Below the pieces are notes generated by a model. The model was given only the letters and a program-made list of their open reading frames with translations, did no database searches and was not told the DNA's origin. A DNA stretch of 64,000 bases. Source: Kocuria rhizophila DC2201 (GTDB lineage Bacteria; Actinomycetota; Actinomycetes; Actinomycetales; Micrococcaceae). The position numbers and the translations under genes were made by a program. The stretch is taken from contig NC_010617.1 in NCBI RefSeq assembly GCF_000010285.1, forward strand, positions 2,418,001-2,482,000, read 5' to 3'. This document shows, one piece after another, positions 56,640 to 64,000 of this stretch (positions within the stretch are counted from its first letter, which is position 1; each line of letters begins with the position of its first letter).

Positions 56640-59600
56640 ATGGACAAGACCCACGACCGCCTGCCACGGCTGGCCAGCGCCCTGGTGTTCCTGGCCTCCC
56701 TGTGGTCCCTCGTCTCCATCCCGTTCCCCCGCGGTGAGGCCCTCTACCTGGTGGACGACGCGTTCACCGCGCTCGGCGTCCCGGCCGGGCCCAACCTGTT
56801 CCTCGCGCTGAGCCTGTTCATCGTGGGCGCCGCGCTGCGCCGCAGGCTGCGGATCGCGTGGTTCGTGTCCTTGGCCGTGCTGGCGGTGGAGATGCTCGTG
56901 TACGTGCTCACGGGCGTCGTGCTGGTCTCGGACTCGCTGGAGGGTGAGCTGGACGCCCTGGACTGGGTGCTGCTCAGCGTGGGCTGCGTGGTCACGCTCG
57001 CGTGGATCGTGGCGTTCGTCGTGCGCCGCCGCGACTTCCCCGCACGGATGCGCCACGGCGCCACCCGCCAGGCCCTGCTCACCCTCGTGGCGGGCCTGGC
57101 CCTGGTGATCGTCCTGGTCTCCACCGTCTCCTGGTTCATCCCCAGCCACCTGCACGGCATCGAGCACCTGTGGTTCTCCTTCCGCAGCGTCACGGGGCTG
57201 TCCCTGCCGCGCAGCATCTCCGACGGCTCGGCGGGACCGCACTGGCTCGCGACGCTGGGCGGCGTGCTGGGTGCCGCCGTGCTGTTCTACGCGGTGTGGA
57301 GCTTCACGCAGTCCGCGCAGCGCTCCGAGGTGATGGGCCCGGAGGACGAGCTGCACGTGCGCCGGCTGCTCGCCACGAACGGCAACCAGGACTCCCTGGG
57401 GTACTTCGCCACCCGTCGGGACAAGTCCGTGATCTTCTCCGCGGACGGGCGTGCCGCCGTGTCCTACCGCGTGATCGGCTCCGTGTGCCTGGCCTCCGGG
57501 GACCCCCTGGGCCACCCGGACGCGTGGCAGGACGCCATTGCCGCGTGGCAGCGCGAGGGCCGCGTGCACGCGTGGCGCATGGGCGTGCTCTCCGCCTCGG
57601 AGACCGGCGCCCGCGCGTACATCAAGGCCGGCCTGAAGGCCCGCCCGCTCGGGGACGAGGCCGTGCTCGACACCGAGTCCTTCACCCTGGAGGGCCGGGC
57701 CATGCGCCCGGTCAAGCGCGCGGTCGCCCGCGTGTGCGAGGCCGGTTGCACCGTCACCGCCGAGCGCCACAGCCAGCTGGACGCCGCCACGATGCAGCAG
57801 ATCATCGACCTCTCCGAGCAGTGGCGCGGGGACGAGGCGGACCGCGGCTTCTCCATGGCCCTTAACCGCCTCGCGGACCGCACGGACGGGCGAAGCGTGG
57901 CGGTGCTCGTGCGGGACGCCTCCGGGCAGATCGTGGCCCTGCAGTCCTACGTGCCGTGGGGCACCCGCGGCCTGTCCCTGGACCTGATGCGCCGCTCGCC
58001 GCAGGCCCCCAACGGCGTCAACGAGGCCATGGTGGCCACCCTCGCCGAGGAGGGCGGGGATCTTGGCGTGCGGGAGATCTCCCTGAACTTCGCGATGTTC
58101 CGCTCCGTGTTCACCGGCGCGGACAAGGTGGGCGCGGGCATCGGCGTGCGCCTCGCGGACCGCGTGCTCACGTGGGGCAACCGCTTCTGGCAGCTCGAGT
58201 CGCTCTACGAGGCCAACGCCAAGTACCTGCCCCGCTGGGATGCGCGCTTCGTCTGCTACGACTCCACTGCCAACCTGCCCTACATCGGCATCGCCGCGGG
58301 CCGCGCCGAGGGCTTCCTCCCGGGCCGTCCGCCGCGCCCCGGTCACGACGGCGAGGCCCTGCTGGCCGGGCCCGACGGCGCTCCCACCCCCCTCGCGGAC
58401 CTCGCCATCGCGCAGGACCGCGAGCTGCTCACCCCGCCCCGCCCGGTGCGCCACCTCACCGAGCAGCAGCGGGTCCGCCACGCCAAGCTGGATGTGCTGC
58501 GCGAGGCCGGGATGGAGCCCTACCCCGTGGGTGTGCCCTACACGATGTCCCTGGAACGGGCACGGCAGATCATCGAGGAGGGCGCGGAGGCCACTGTCGC
58601 CGAGCCCGTCTCGCTGGGAGGGCGCGTGCGCGAGCTGCGTGACTTCGGCGGCGTCGTCTTCGCCGTGATCGAGGAGCACGACGTGCGGCTGCAGGTGATC
58701 CTGGAGGACTCCGCCGTGAGCCCCGAGCTGCTGAGCCTGTGGCGGCGCGCGGTGGACGTGGGGGACCACATCTCCGCGACCGGCACGCTTGGCCGCAGCC
58801 GCCGCGGGGAGCCCTCCCTGCTGGCGACCTCCTGGGCCATGGCCTCCAAGTCCCTGCGCCCCGTGCCGAGCGACCACACCGGGTTCACCAACCCGGAGGC
58901 GCGCGTGCGCCAGCGCTACCTGGACCTGATCGTGAACAAGGACTCCGCACGGCTGCTGCGCGCCCGCTCGCGCGGCATCGCGGCCATGCGGCAGTCCTTC
59001 ATGGAGCGCGGCTACATGGAGGTGGAGACCCCCATGCTGCAGGCCGTGCACGGCGGAGCAAGCGCCCGCCCGTTCCGCACCCACATCAACGCCTACAACG
59101 CGGACCTCTACCTGCGCATCGCCCCGGAGCTGTACCTCAAGCACCTGTGCGTGGGTGGCATGGACAAGATCTTCGAGCTCAACCGCAACTTCCGCAACGA
59201 GGGCGCGGACGCCACCCACAACCCCGAGTTCACCTCCGTGGAGGCGTACGCGGCGCACGGCGACTACAACACCATGCGGGTGCTCACCCGGGACCTCATC
59301 ATCGAGGTGGCCACCGCGATCCACGGCGAGCCCGTGGCCGTGCGCCCGGACGGCAACGGCGGGGAGACCCGCATCCGGCTGGACCACGAGTGGCCCGTGA
59401 TCCCCGTACACCAGGCGGTCTCCGAGGCCACCGGCACCCTGCTGACCTCGCACACCCCGCTGGAGGAGGTGCGGGCGGTGGCCTCAGCGCACAGCGTGCA
59501 CTGGAGCGAGGAGATGACCGCCGGTGAAGTGGTCCTGGAGCTCTACGACGAGCTCGTGGAGGGCCAGACCACCCTGCCGGTGTTCTACACGGACTTCCCG

Positions 59601-59939
59601 CTGGAGACCTCCCCGCTGACGCGCACGCACCGCACGGACCCGAAGCTCTCGGAGCGCTGGGACCTGGTGGCGTTCGGCGCGGAGATCGGCACCGCGTACT
59701 CGGAGCTCGTGGACCCCGTGGACCAGCGCAACCGCCTGACGGAGCAGTCCTACAAGGCCGCCGCCGGCGATCCGGAGGCCATGGAGGTGGACGAGAACTT
59801 CCTCACCGCCCTGGAGTACGCCATGCCTCCCACGGGTGGCCTGGGCATCGGCGTGGACCGGATGATCATGATGCTCACGGGCACCAACATCCGCGCCACC
59901 CTGGCGTTCCCGTTCACCCGCCCCAACGAGCAGCGCTGA
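56640..59939 (+). CDS. lysX: Bifunctional lysylphosphatidylglycerol synthetase/lysyl-tRNA synthetase
   Basis: A 1099-residue LysX. Residues ~1-225 carry about six hydrophobic helices. Residues ~230-565 are the MprF-type DUF2156 transferase domain (DSLGYFATRRDKSVIFSADG, GTRGLSLDLMRRSPQAPNG, ISLNFAMFRSVF). Residues ~600-1099 are class II LysRS: the OB-fold VSLGGRVRELRDFGGVVFAV, motif 2 NRNFRNEGADATHNPEFTSV and motif 3 GGLGIGVDRMIMMLTG. The protein charges tRNA-Lys and transfers lysine to phosphatidylglycerol, lowering envelope negative charge and raising resistance to cationic peptides, as in Mycobacterium. A separate housekeeping lysS is expected elsewhere. GATAAC at 56562-56567 is a possible -10. 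Its 3' end overlaps the opposing acyltransferase by 26 bp. Confidence 0.95.
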   Translation: MDKTHDRLPRLASALVFLASLWSLVSIPFPRGEALYLVDDAFTALGVPAGPNLFLALSLFIVGAALRRRLRIAWFVSLAVLAVEMLVYVLTGVVLVSDSLEGELDALDWVLLSVGCVVTLAWIVAFVVRRRDFPARMRHGATRQALLTLVAGLALVIVLVSTVSWFIPSHLHGIEHLWFSFRSVTGLSLPRSISDGSAGPHWLATLGGVLGAAVLFYAVWSFTQSAQRSEVMGPEDELHVRRLLATNGNQDSLGYFATRRDKSVIFSADGRAAVSYRVIGSVCLASGDPLGHPDAWQDAIAAWQREGRVHAWRMGVLSASETGARAYIKAGLKARPLGDEAVLDTESFTLEGRAMRPVKRAVARVCEAGCTVTAERHSQLDAATMQQIIDLSEQWRGDEADRGFSMALNRLADRTDGRSVAVLVRDASGQIVALQSYVPWGTRGLSLDLMRRSPQAPNGVNEAMVATLAEEGGDLGVREISLNFAMFRSVFTGADKVGAGIGVRLADRVLTWGNRFWQLESLYEANAKYLPRWDARFVCYDSTANLPYIGIAAGRAEGFLPGRPPRPGHDGEALLAGPDGAPTPLADLAIAQDRELLTPPRPVRHLTEQQRVRHAKLDVLREAGMEPYPVGVPYTMSLERARQIIEEGAEATVAEPVSLGGRVRELRDFGGVVFAVIEEHDVRLQVILEDSAVSPELLSLWRRAVDVGDHISATGTLGRSRRGEPSLLATSWAMASKSLRPVPSDHTGFTNPEARVRQRYLDLIVNKDSARLLRARSRGIAAMRQSFMERGYMEVETPMLQAVHGGASARPFRTHINAYNADLYLRIAPELYLKHLCVGGMDKIFELNRNFRNEGADATHNPEFTSVEAYAAHGDYNTMRVLTRDLIIEVATAIHGEPVAVRPDGNGGETRIRLDHEWPVIPVHQAVSEATGTLLTSHTPLEEVRAVASAHSVHWSEEMTAGEVVLELYDELVEGQTTLPVFYTDFPLETSPLTRTHRTDPKLSERWDLVAFGAEIGTAYSELVDPVDQRNRLTEQSYKAAAGDPEAMEVDENFLTALEYAMPPTGGLGIGVDRMIMMLTGTNIRATLAFPFTRPNEQR

Positions 59940-61200
59940 GGGTTTCCTCCTCACCGGAGACGGCTGCCGCCCACGGGTTCCTCCCGCGGGCGGCGGCCGA
60001 GGGCACCCGCCCGGTGCGCAGCAGCACCACCGCCAGCGCAGATCCCGCCGCCCCGGCGACCGTGAGGGGCACGGTGAGCAGCGTGACGATCTCCCACAGC
60101 GGCGGCACCGCGGCGCACACCACCGCCACGGCCACCGCGGCGGAAGACAGCGCCACCGGGCGGGATCCCCACGGGGCGGTCGACGCCGCCTCGACCCGAC
60201 GCAGCGCAGCGGCCACCACGAGCACCACCGCCCAGCACAGCACCGCGAGGGGCAGCCGCAGCCACCACCACCCGGCCGATCCGGGGAGGGGGTCCGGGCC
60301 ACCGGCCAGGAACCACACGGCCATGACCGCCACGACCAGCGGCAGGTGCCACAGGTAGATGGTCAGGGCCCGCGTGCCCACCACGGACGCGACCGCCTGC
60401 GCGGACCGCCACCGCATGAGCCTCCGCAGTGCCGGGGAGAGCACCTCCAGCAGGCACGCCTGCGCCACCCCGAGCAGCACCATGCACACCGTGGGCGGGT
60501 TGAGGTTGGTGAGCATGTCCGGCACGTAGGCCCCGGAGGCCACGCACAGCCCGAGCAGGGCGTAGCACCCGGCGGCGAGCGCCACGAGCACCACCCGGGA
60601 CCGCGCGGCGAACCAGCCGTCCGCGCGGAAGAACCCGAGCTGCTGCACGAGCGGCCACACGAACACCATGTTGAGCAGCCCCCACCACTGCTGCCCGGTG
60701 GCCATCCGCAGCAGGTCCACGGCCACGGTGCCCGAGAGCAGGAACCAGCTCCACACCCACCCCGTGTTTTCATGCATACGCATGAACAAGGGCGTGAGCG
60801 CCTGGCAGATCAGGTAGGCCGCGAGGAACCACAGCGCCATCCCCATCCCGGACAGCGCGAAGCCCACGAGCTCGTACGGAGCGCCCGCCACGAGCGCGGC
60901 CCCCGCGCCGAGGGCCAGAGCTCCCCACAGCACCGCGGCCGGCTGCACGAGCCGCAGGGTGCGCTCGCGCACGTACTCTCCCGCGGCCACGCCCCGCGCA
61001 CGACGACGCCGCCACGCCCCCGCCGCGGCCGCCCCACCCACCACGAAGAACAGGGGCATGATCTGGAAGACCCACGTGGCCCACCAGTACCAGGGCTGCA
61101 GCGTGGGCACGAGCACCGAGCGGATCTCCCCCAAGGCGGGATCCCTGGTGATGGTGACCATGAGGATGTGGATGCACACCACCGCGATCACGCACCCCAC
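59914..61200 (-). CDS. Acyltransferase 3-family membrane protein, start uncertain
   Basis: About 428 residues with roughly ten helices. It has features of acyltransferase 3 (OafA/NodX-like) proteins: CVIAVVCIHILMVTITRDP with the active-site His, FQIMPLFFVVGGAAAAGAW (FFVxSG-like), YLWHLPLVVAVMAVWFLAGG. These proteins O-acylate cell-surface sugars or lipids. GTG 61200 is the first reasonable start in the frame, but it misses the usual N-terminal D-x-x-R helix start. ATG 61324 (MPQHAPDTSG) opens a different frame through the 45-bp repeat, so an N-terminal frameshift is possible. The 3' end overlaps lysX by 26 bp, tail to tail. Confidence 0.78.
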   Translation of the reverse strand: MGCVIAVVCIHILMVTITRDPALGEIRSVLVPTLQPWYWWATWVFQIMPLFFVVGGAAAAGAWRRRRARGVAAGEYVRERTLRLVQPAAVLWGALALGAGAALVAGAPYELVGFALSGMGMALWFLAAYLICQALTPLFMRMHENTGWVWSWFLLSGTVAVDLLRMATGQQWWGLLNMVFVWPLVQQLGFFRADGWFAARSRVVLVALAAGCYALLGLCVASGAYVPDMLTNLNPPTVCMVLLGVAQACLLEVLSPALRRLMRWRSAQAVASVVGTRALTIYLWHLPLVVAVMAVWFLAGGPDPLPGSAGWWWLRLPLAVLCWAVVLVVAAALRRVEAASTAPWGSRPVALSSAAVAVAVVCAAVPPLWEIVTLLTVPLTVAGAAGSALAVVLLRTGRVPSAAARGRNPWAAAVSGEEETLSAARWGG

Positions 61201-61202
61201 GC

Positions 61203-61320
61203 GGGCCGGAGGGGCTTGGGGCCGGCGTGGGCGGAGCGGCGGAGGGCGGGCCGGAGGGGCGCGGGGCCGGCGTGGGCGCAGCGGCGGAGCGCGGGCCGGA
61301 GGTGTCCGGGGCGTGCTGGG
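61203..61320. repeat. 45-bp tandem repeat, two full copies and a partial third
   Basis: Units start at 61203, 61248 and 61293, each opening GGGCCGGAGG. The first two differ at about four positions; the third diverges after ~10 bp. Forty-five bp equals 15 codons, and on the minus strand two frames are open through it, one giving a Pro/Arg repeat (PPLRPRRP) and one a Ser/Ala/Pro repeat (SGPPSAAPPTPAP). It occupies the 334-bp gap between acyltransferase and histidine kinase; nothing else is evident there. Confidence 0.85.
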
Positions 61321-61534
61321 GCATGGATCACACTGTAGGGCGCTGCGAGGCCCGGTGGCCCTGCTTGCGCGACTGTGCAGTCCCGCCACCTCCACGTGTT
61401 TGCCTGCACCACCCCGTGCGCCGGACGGTTCGCACCCACCTCGGGCCCCACGGGTCGAGGTGGGGAAAACCCCACCCCGACCCGGTGGCCAGCACTCGCG
61501 CGCCGCGGGCCGGGGTGTCCGTAGCGTGGAGGCC

Positions 61535-63400
61535 ATGAGCACACGAGCCACGAACTCCACCCCGCCGTGGGACGCGCCGCGGCACACAGCGCAGGACACC
61601 ACGGAGCACCTCGAACCCACCGCGGAGGCCACCCGGCCCCTGCCCCCGAGCAGCCTGCTGCTGCCCGAGGAGCGGGAGCAAGACGCCCCGCGCGGGCAGG
61701 GCCGGGAGCACGGCCGGGACAACACCCCTGGCCACCCAGCGCCCACCGGCAGAACGCGGCCCTCCGGAACCGAGCAGCCCACCGAGGCGCTGCCGGCGCC
61801 GGGAACCCGTGCGGGCGGCGTCGTCACCCACGGCGGCGCGGTGAACACCGGCGGGGGCGTGCACCATGGCGTGGGCATGAACCGCGGCGGAGGCGTGAAC
61901 GGCGGCACTCCGACCGGAGGCGCGCCGACCACCGAGGCCCCCGCCCCGCGGGAGTGGCGGATGTTCTCCCCCAGAACCCTGTTCTTCGGGACCCTGGATC
62001 TGGTGGTGGACTCGGTGCTGAACGCGGCGCTGATCACCCTGGTGTTCGGGCTGCTCGTGGCGGGCATCGCCACCCTGCCGTTCCTGGGCGCGGGCGTGCT
62101 CGTGCTCGCGGGCACGGTGTACGTGATGATGGCGGCGGTGTGGCTGGAGCGGCGTCGCTCGGCGTCCTCGTTCGGCCTGGACATCCGCGATCCCCAGCGG
62201 CGGCGCAGCCCGCGCAGGGACTGGGTGCGCTGGCCCCACCAGGTGTGGCTGGACCTCAGCGACGGCTCCCTGTGGCTCGGGCTGCTCCACCTGGTGCTCA
62301 CGTGCGCGCTGGGCTGGCTCGCGCTGCTGCCGTTCGTCACGGTGGGCGCGGGCACCGCGCTCGCCCTCGCCCCGCTCTACGCTCCCGACGACTCCGTGGT
62401 GCGCCAGGCCCTGGCCGCCGTCGGGGACCTGCCCGAGTGGGCCGCCGTGGTGCTCGCCGTGGCCGCGGTGGTGCTGAGCGTGCTGCTCGGCCTGCTGGCC
62501 ACGCTGGCCCACCGCGGGCTCTCCGCCGGGCTGCTGCGCCAGAGCGAGTCCATGCGGCTGCGCCGTGAGGCGCTGGAGGCCCGCCGCCGCGCCGAGCACG
62601 AGTCCGCCGCCAAGGAGTCAGCAGTCCGTGGCGCGGAGACCGAGCGCTCCCGCATCGAGCGGGACCTGCACGACGGCGTCCAGCCGCAGCTGGTCTCGGT
62701 GGCCATGAACCTCTCGATGGCCTCGTCCCGGATCGACACCGATCCCGCCGCCGCCAAGCAGCTCGTGGCGGAGGCCCACGGCACCACCAAGGCCGCGATC
62801 ACGGAGCTGCGCCGCCTCGCCCGCGGCTTCCACCCCGCTGTGCTCGAGGACCGCGGGCTCGACGCCGCCCTGTCCGCCGTGGCCGCGCAGGCCCCGTTCC
62901 CCGTGGACGTCTCCGTGACGGTCCCCCGGCTGGAGCCGCGCACCGAGGCCGCCATCTACTTCGCGGTCTCCGAGAGCCTCACCAACGCCGTCAAGTACTC
63001 CGGCACCCGCTCTGCGGACGTGGCCGTGTCCCTGCAGAACGGCGCGGCCCCCGGCACGAGCGTGGTGGTGGCCGGTGTCCGCGACTTCGGCCGCGGCGGC
63101 GCCCGGGTGGTCCCCGGCGGCGGCCTGTCCGGGATCCAGGACCGCATCCGCTCCGCGGGCGGCCGGTTCTTCGTGGACTCCCCGGCCGGCGGCCCCACGG
63201 AGATCATCGTGGAGCTGCCCCTCACCGGCCCCACCGCGCCCCGCACCGCGCGGAGCACAGCCGGCACGGACCACGCCGCTCACCACGGGGGCGCGAGCGC
63301 ACCGGGCACCTCCGGTGGGCCGGGGCAGGGAACGGGCGGGGCGGCGTCGTCGTACCCCGCGGCCGGAAACGCGTACCCCACAGCGGGAGAGGAGTACTGA
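61535..63400 (+). CDS. NarL-type sensor histidine kinase with long disordered termini
   Basis: A 621-residue membrane kinase. Residues ~1-140 are polar and Gly/Pro/Thr-rich (a GCGGCGTCGT word at 61815). Two pairs of helices follow (~158-205 and ~245-335). A coiled-coil linker leads to the HisKA_3 domain with ERSRIERDLHDGVQPQLVSV, phospho-acceptor His about 379. The HATPase domain has ESLTNAVKYSG, VRDFGRGGARV and GGGLSGIQDRIRSAGGRF. The last ~50 residues are disordered, with another word copy (63341). The response regulator starts 1 bp after its stop. The signal is unknown; the layout resembles LiaS/DesK-like envelope sensors, with lysX nearby. Confidence 0.92.
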   Translation: MSTRATNSTPPWDAPRHTAQDTTEHLEPTAEATRPLPPSSLLLPEEREQDAPRGQGREHGRDNTPGHPAPTGRTRPSGTEQPTEALPAPGTRAGGVVTHGGAVNTGGGVHHGVGMNRGGGVNGGTPTGGAPTTEAPAPREWRMFSPRTLFFGTLDLVVDSVLNAALITLVFGLLVAGIATLPFLGAGVLVLAGTVYVMMAAVWLERRRSASSFGLDIRDPQRRRSPRRDWVRWPHQVWLDLSDGSLWLGLLHLVLTCALGWLALLPFVTVGAGTALALAPLYAPDDSVVRQALAAVGDLPEWAAVVLAVAAVVLSVLLGLLATLAHRGLSAGLLRQSESMRLRREALEARRRAEHESAAKESAVRGAETERSRIERDLHDGVQPQLVSVAMNLSMASSRIDTDPAAAKQLVAEAHGTTKAAITELRRLARGFHPAVLEDRGLDAALSAVAAQAPFPVDVSVTVPRLEPRTEAAIYFAVSESLTNAVKYSGTRSADVAVSLQNGAAPGTSVVVAGVRDFGRGGARVVPGGGLSGIQDRIRSAGGRFFVDSPAGGPTEIIVELPLTGPTAPRTARSTAGTDHAAHHGGASAPGTSGGPGQGTGGAASSYPAAGNAYPTAGEEY

Positions 63401-63401
63401 G

Positions 63402-64000
63402 ATGCGCATCGTGATCGCCGAGGACGCCGTGCTGCTGCGCGCCGGACTGGTGCGCCTGCTCACGGACGCCGGGCACCAGGTGGTGGCCGAGACGGACACC
63501 GCCGAGGGACTTGTGAAGGCCGTGGAGGAGCACCGCCCGGACTTCGCCCTGGTGGACGTGCGGCTGCCGCCCACGTTCAGCGACGAGGGCATCCGCGCCG
63601 CCGTGCTCATCCGCTCCGCCCACCCGGAGGTGGCCGTGCTGGTGCTGTCCCAGTACGTGGAGGAGCGCTACGCGTCCGAGCTGATCGCGTCCCGTCGCGA
63701 GGGCCTGGGCTACCTGCTCAAGGACCGTGTGGCGGACGTGGACCAGTTCCTCGAATCGGTGCAGACCGTGGGTTCCGGTGGCACCGTGCTGGACCCGGAG
63801 GTGCTCACCCAGATCCTGGTGCGCTCCCGGCGCCGCGAGGACATGGAGCTGCTGTCCCCGCGCGAACGCGAGGTGCTGGGCCTCATGGCGCAGGGGCTGT
63901 CCAACGCCTCGATCGCCGCGAACCTCTACCTCACCGAGTCGGCCGTGGAGAAGCACATCGGCTCGATCTTCGCCAAGTTGGGCGTCATCTGCGAGACCGG
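63402..64000 (+). CDS. LuxR/NarL-family response regulator (3' truncated by window end)
   Basis: About 199 residues are visible. The receiver domain opens MRIVIAEDAVLLRAGLVRLL with acidic residues at 7-8; the phospho-acceptor is Asp about 52 in LVDVRLPP; the switch Lys is in GYLLKDRV. The C-terminal LuxR helix-turn-helix is LLSPREREVLGLMAQGLSNA, SIAANLYLTESAVEKHIGSI, FAKLGV. GAGAGGAGTACTGAG precedes ATG 63402. The partner kinase ends 1 bp upstream, so the pair is co-translated. Only the last few residues should be missing. Confidence 0.95.
   Translation, partial: MRIVIAEDAVLLRAGLVRLLTDAGHQVVAETDTAEGLVKAVEEHRPDFALVDVRLPPTFSDEGIRAAVLIRSAHPEVAVLVLSQYVEERYASELIASRREGLGYLLKDRVADVDQFLESVQTVGSGGTVLDPEVLTQILVRSRRREDMELLSPREREVLGLMAQGLSNASIAANLYLTESAVEKHIGSIFAKLGVICET

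Noticed and set aside
61203-61320. CRISPR-like array from the 45-bp units.
   Set aside because: Units are contiguous with no spacers, GC-rich, only 2.5 copies and keep a reading frame; no cas genes.

Overview
The window is very GC-rich (about 70% or more by eye). Gene order is tight, with many ATGA/TGATG/GTGA stop-start overlaps and GTG starts. Together with LysX, the fused PxpB-PxpC, the CE1758/CE1759-type luciferase-like pair and the SDR-TspO fusion, this points to a high-GC actinobacterium, probably Micrococcaceae (Kocuria-like). The genus is inference. I see no rRNA, tRNA, CRISPR array, transposase, integrase or prophage gene; this looks like ordinary chromosome rich in catabolic operons.

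Layout. 1-3.1 kb: end of a dipeptide/oligopeptide ABC importer operon (two permeases and a fused double ATPase), closed by a perfect 22-bp hairpin. 3.1-9.3 kb: thioesterase plus SMP-30-like lactonase, an MFS exporter, an amino-acid permease, a YdeI-like protein and two acetyltransferases. 8.7-11.9 kb: a minus-strand operon of a luciferase-like monooxygenase, its FMN reductase partner, a MarR regulator and a GNAT, headed by a 22-bp near-palindrome. 12.0-19.6 kb: a 5-oxoproline (pyroglutamate) utilisation cluster (pxpA, fused pxpBC, biotin carboxylase-BCCP, GntR regulator) facing a YcsI-like gene and an NRAMP-like transporter that are both disrupted. Identical TTGTTGAACAA palindromes sit at both outer ends of this cluster. 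19.7-25.7 kb: envelope and membrane genes (DUF4870, YhgE/Pip-like protein with a divergent TetR, CPBP protease, an NAD(P)-binding/TspO fusion). 25.2-29.9 kb: an Lrp regulator divergent from the branched-chain 2-oxoacid dehydrogenase genes E1alpha, E1beta and E2; E3 is absent here. 30-35 kb: a prenyl-synthase-like protein without its Asp-rich motifs, a LysE exporter, a nitroreductase, a MarR regulator, and a lower-GC, decayed AbiE-type toxin-antitoxin pair.

35-55 kb is a nitrogen-catabolism block. An aminotransferase, a ureohydrolase, an Na+ symporter and a ThDP decarboxylase fit the arginine transaminase pathway. A purine permease, guanine deaminase and XdhABC fit purine oxidation. Sarcosine oxidase SoxBDAG, PurU and a GntR regulator fit sarcosine and one-carbon turnover. 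55.5-64 kb: an alpha/beta hydrolase, LysX (lysyl-phosphatidylglycerol synthase fused to lysyl-tRNA synthetase), an acyltransferase with a 45-bp tandem repeat at its unresolved N-terminus, and a NarL-type two-component system cut by the window end.

The most unexplained signal is a short word, ACGACGCCGC / GCGGCGTCGT, found by eye 28 times on the two strands. It favours intergenic DNA and poorly conserved protein tails and linkers, and relatives of it build several of the terminator-like hairpins.
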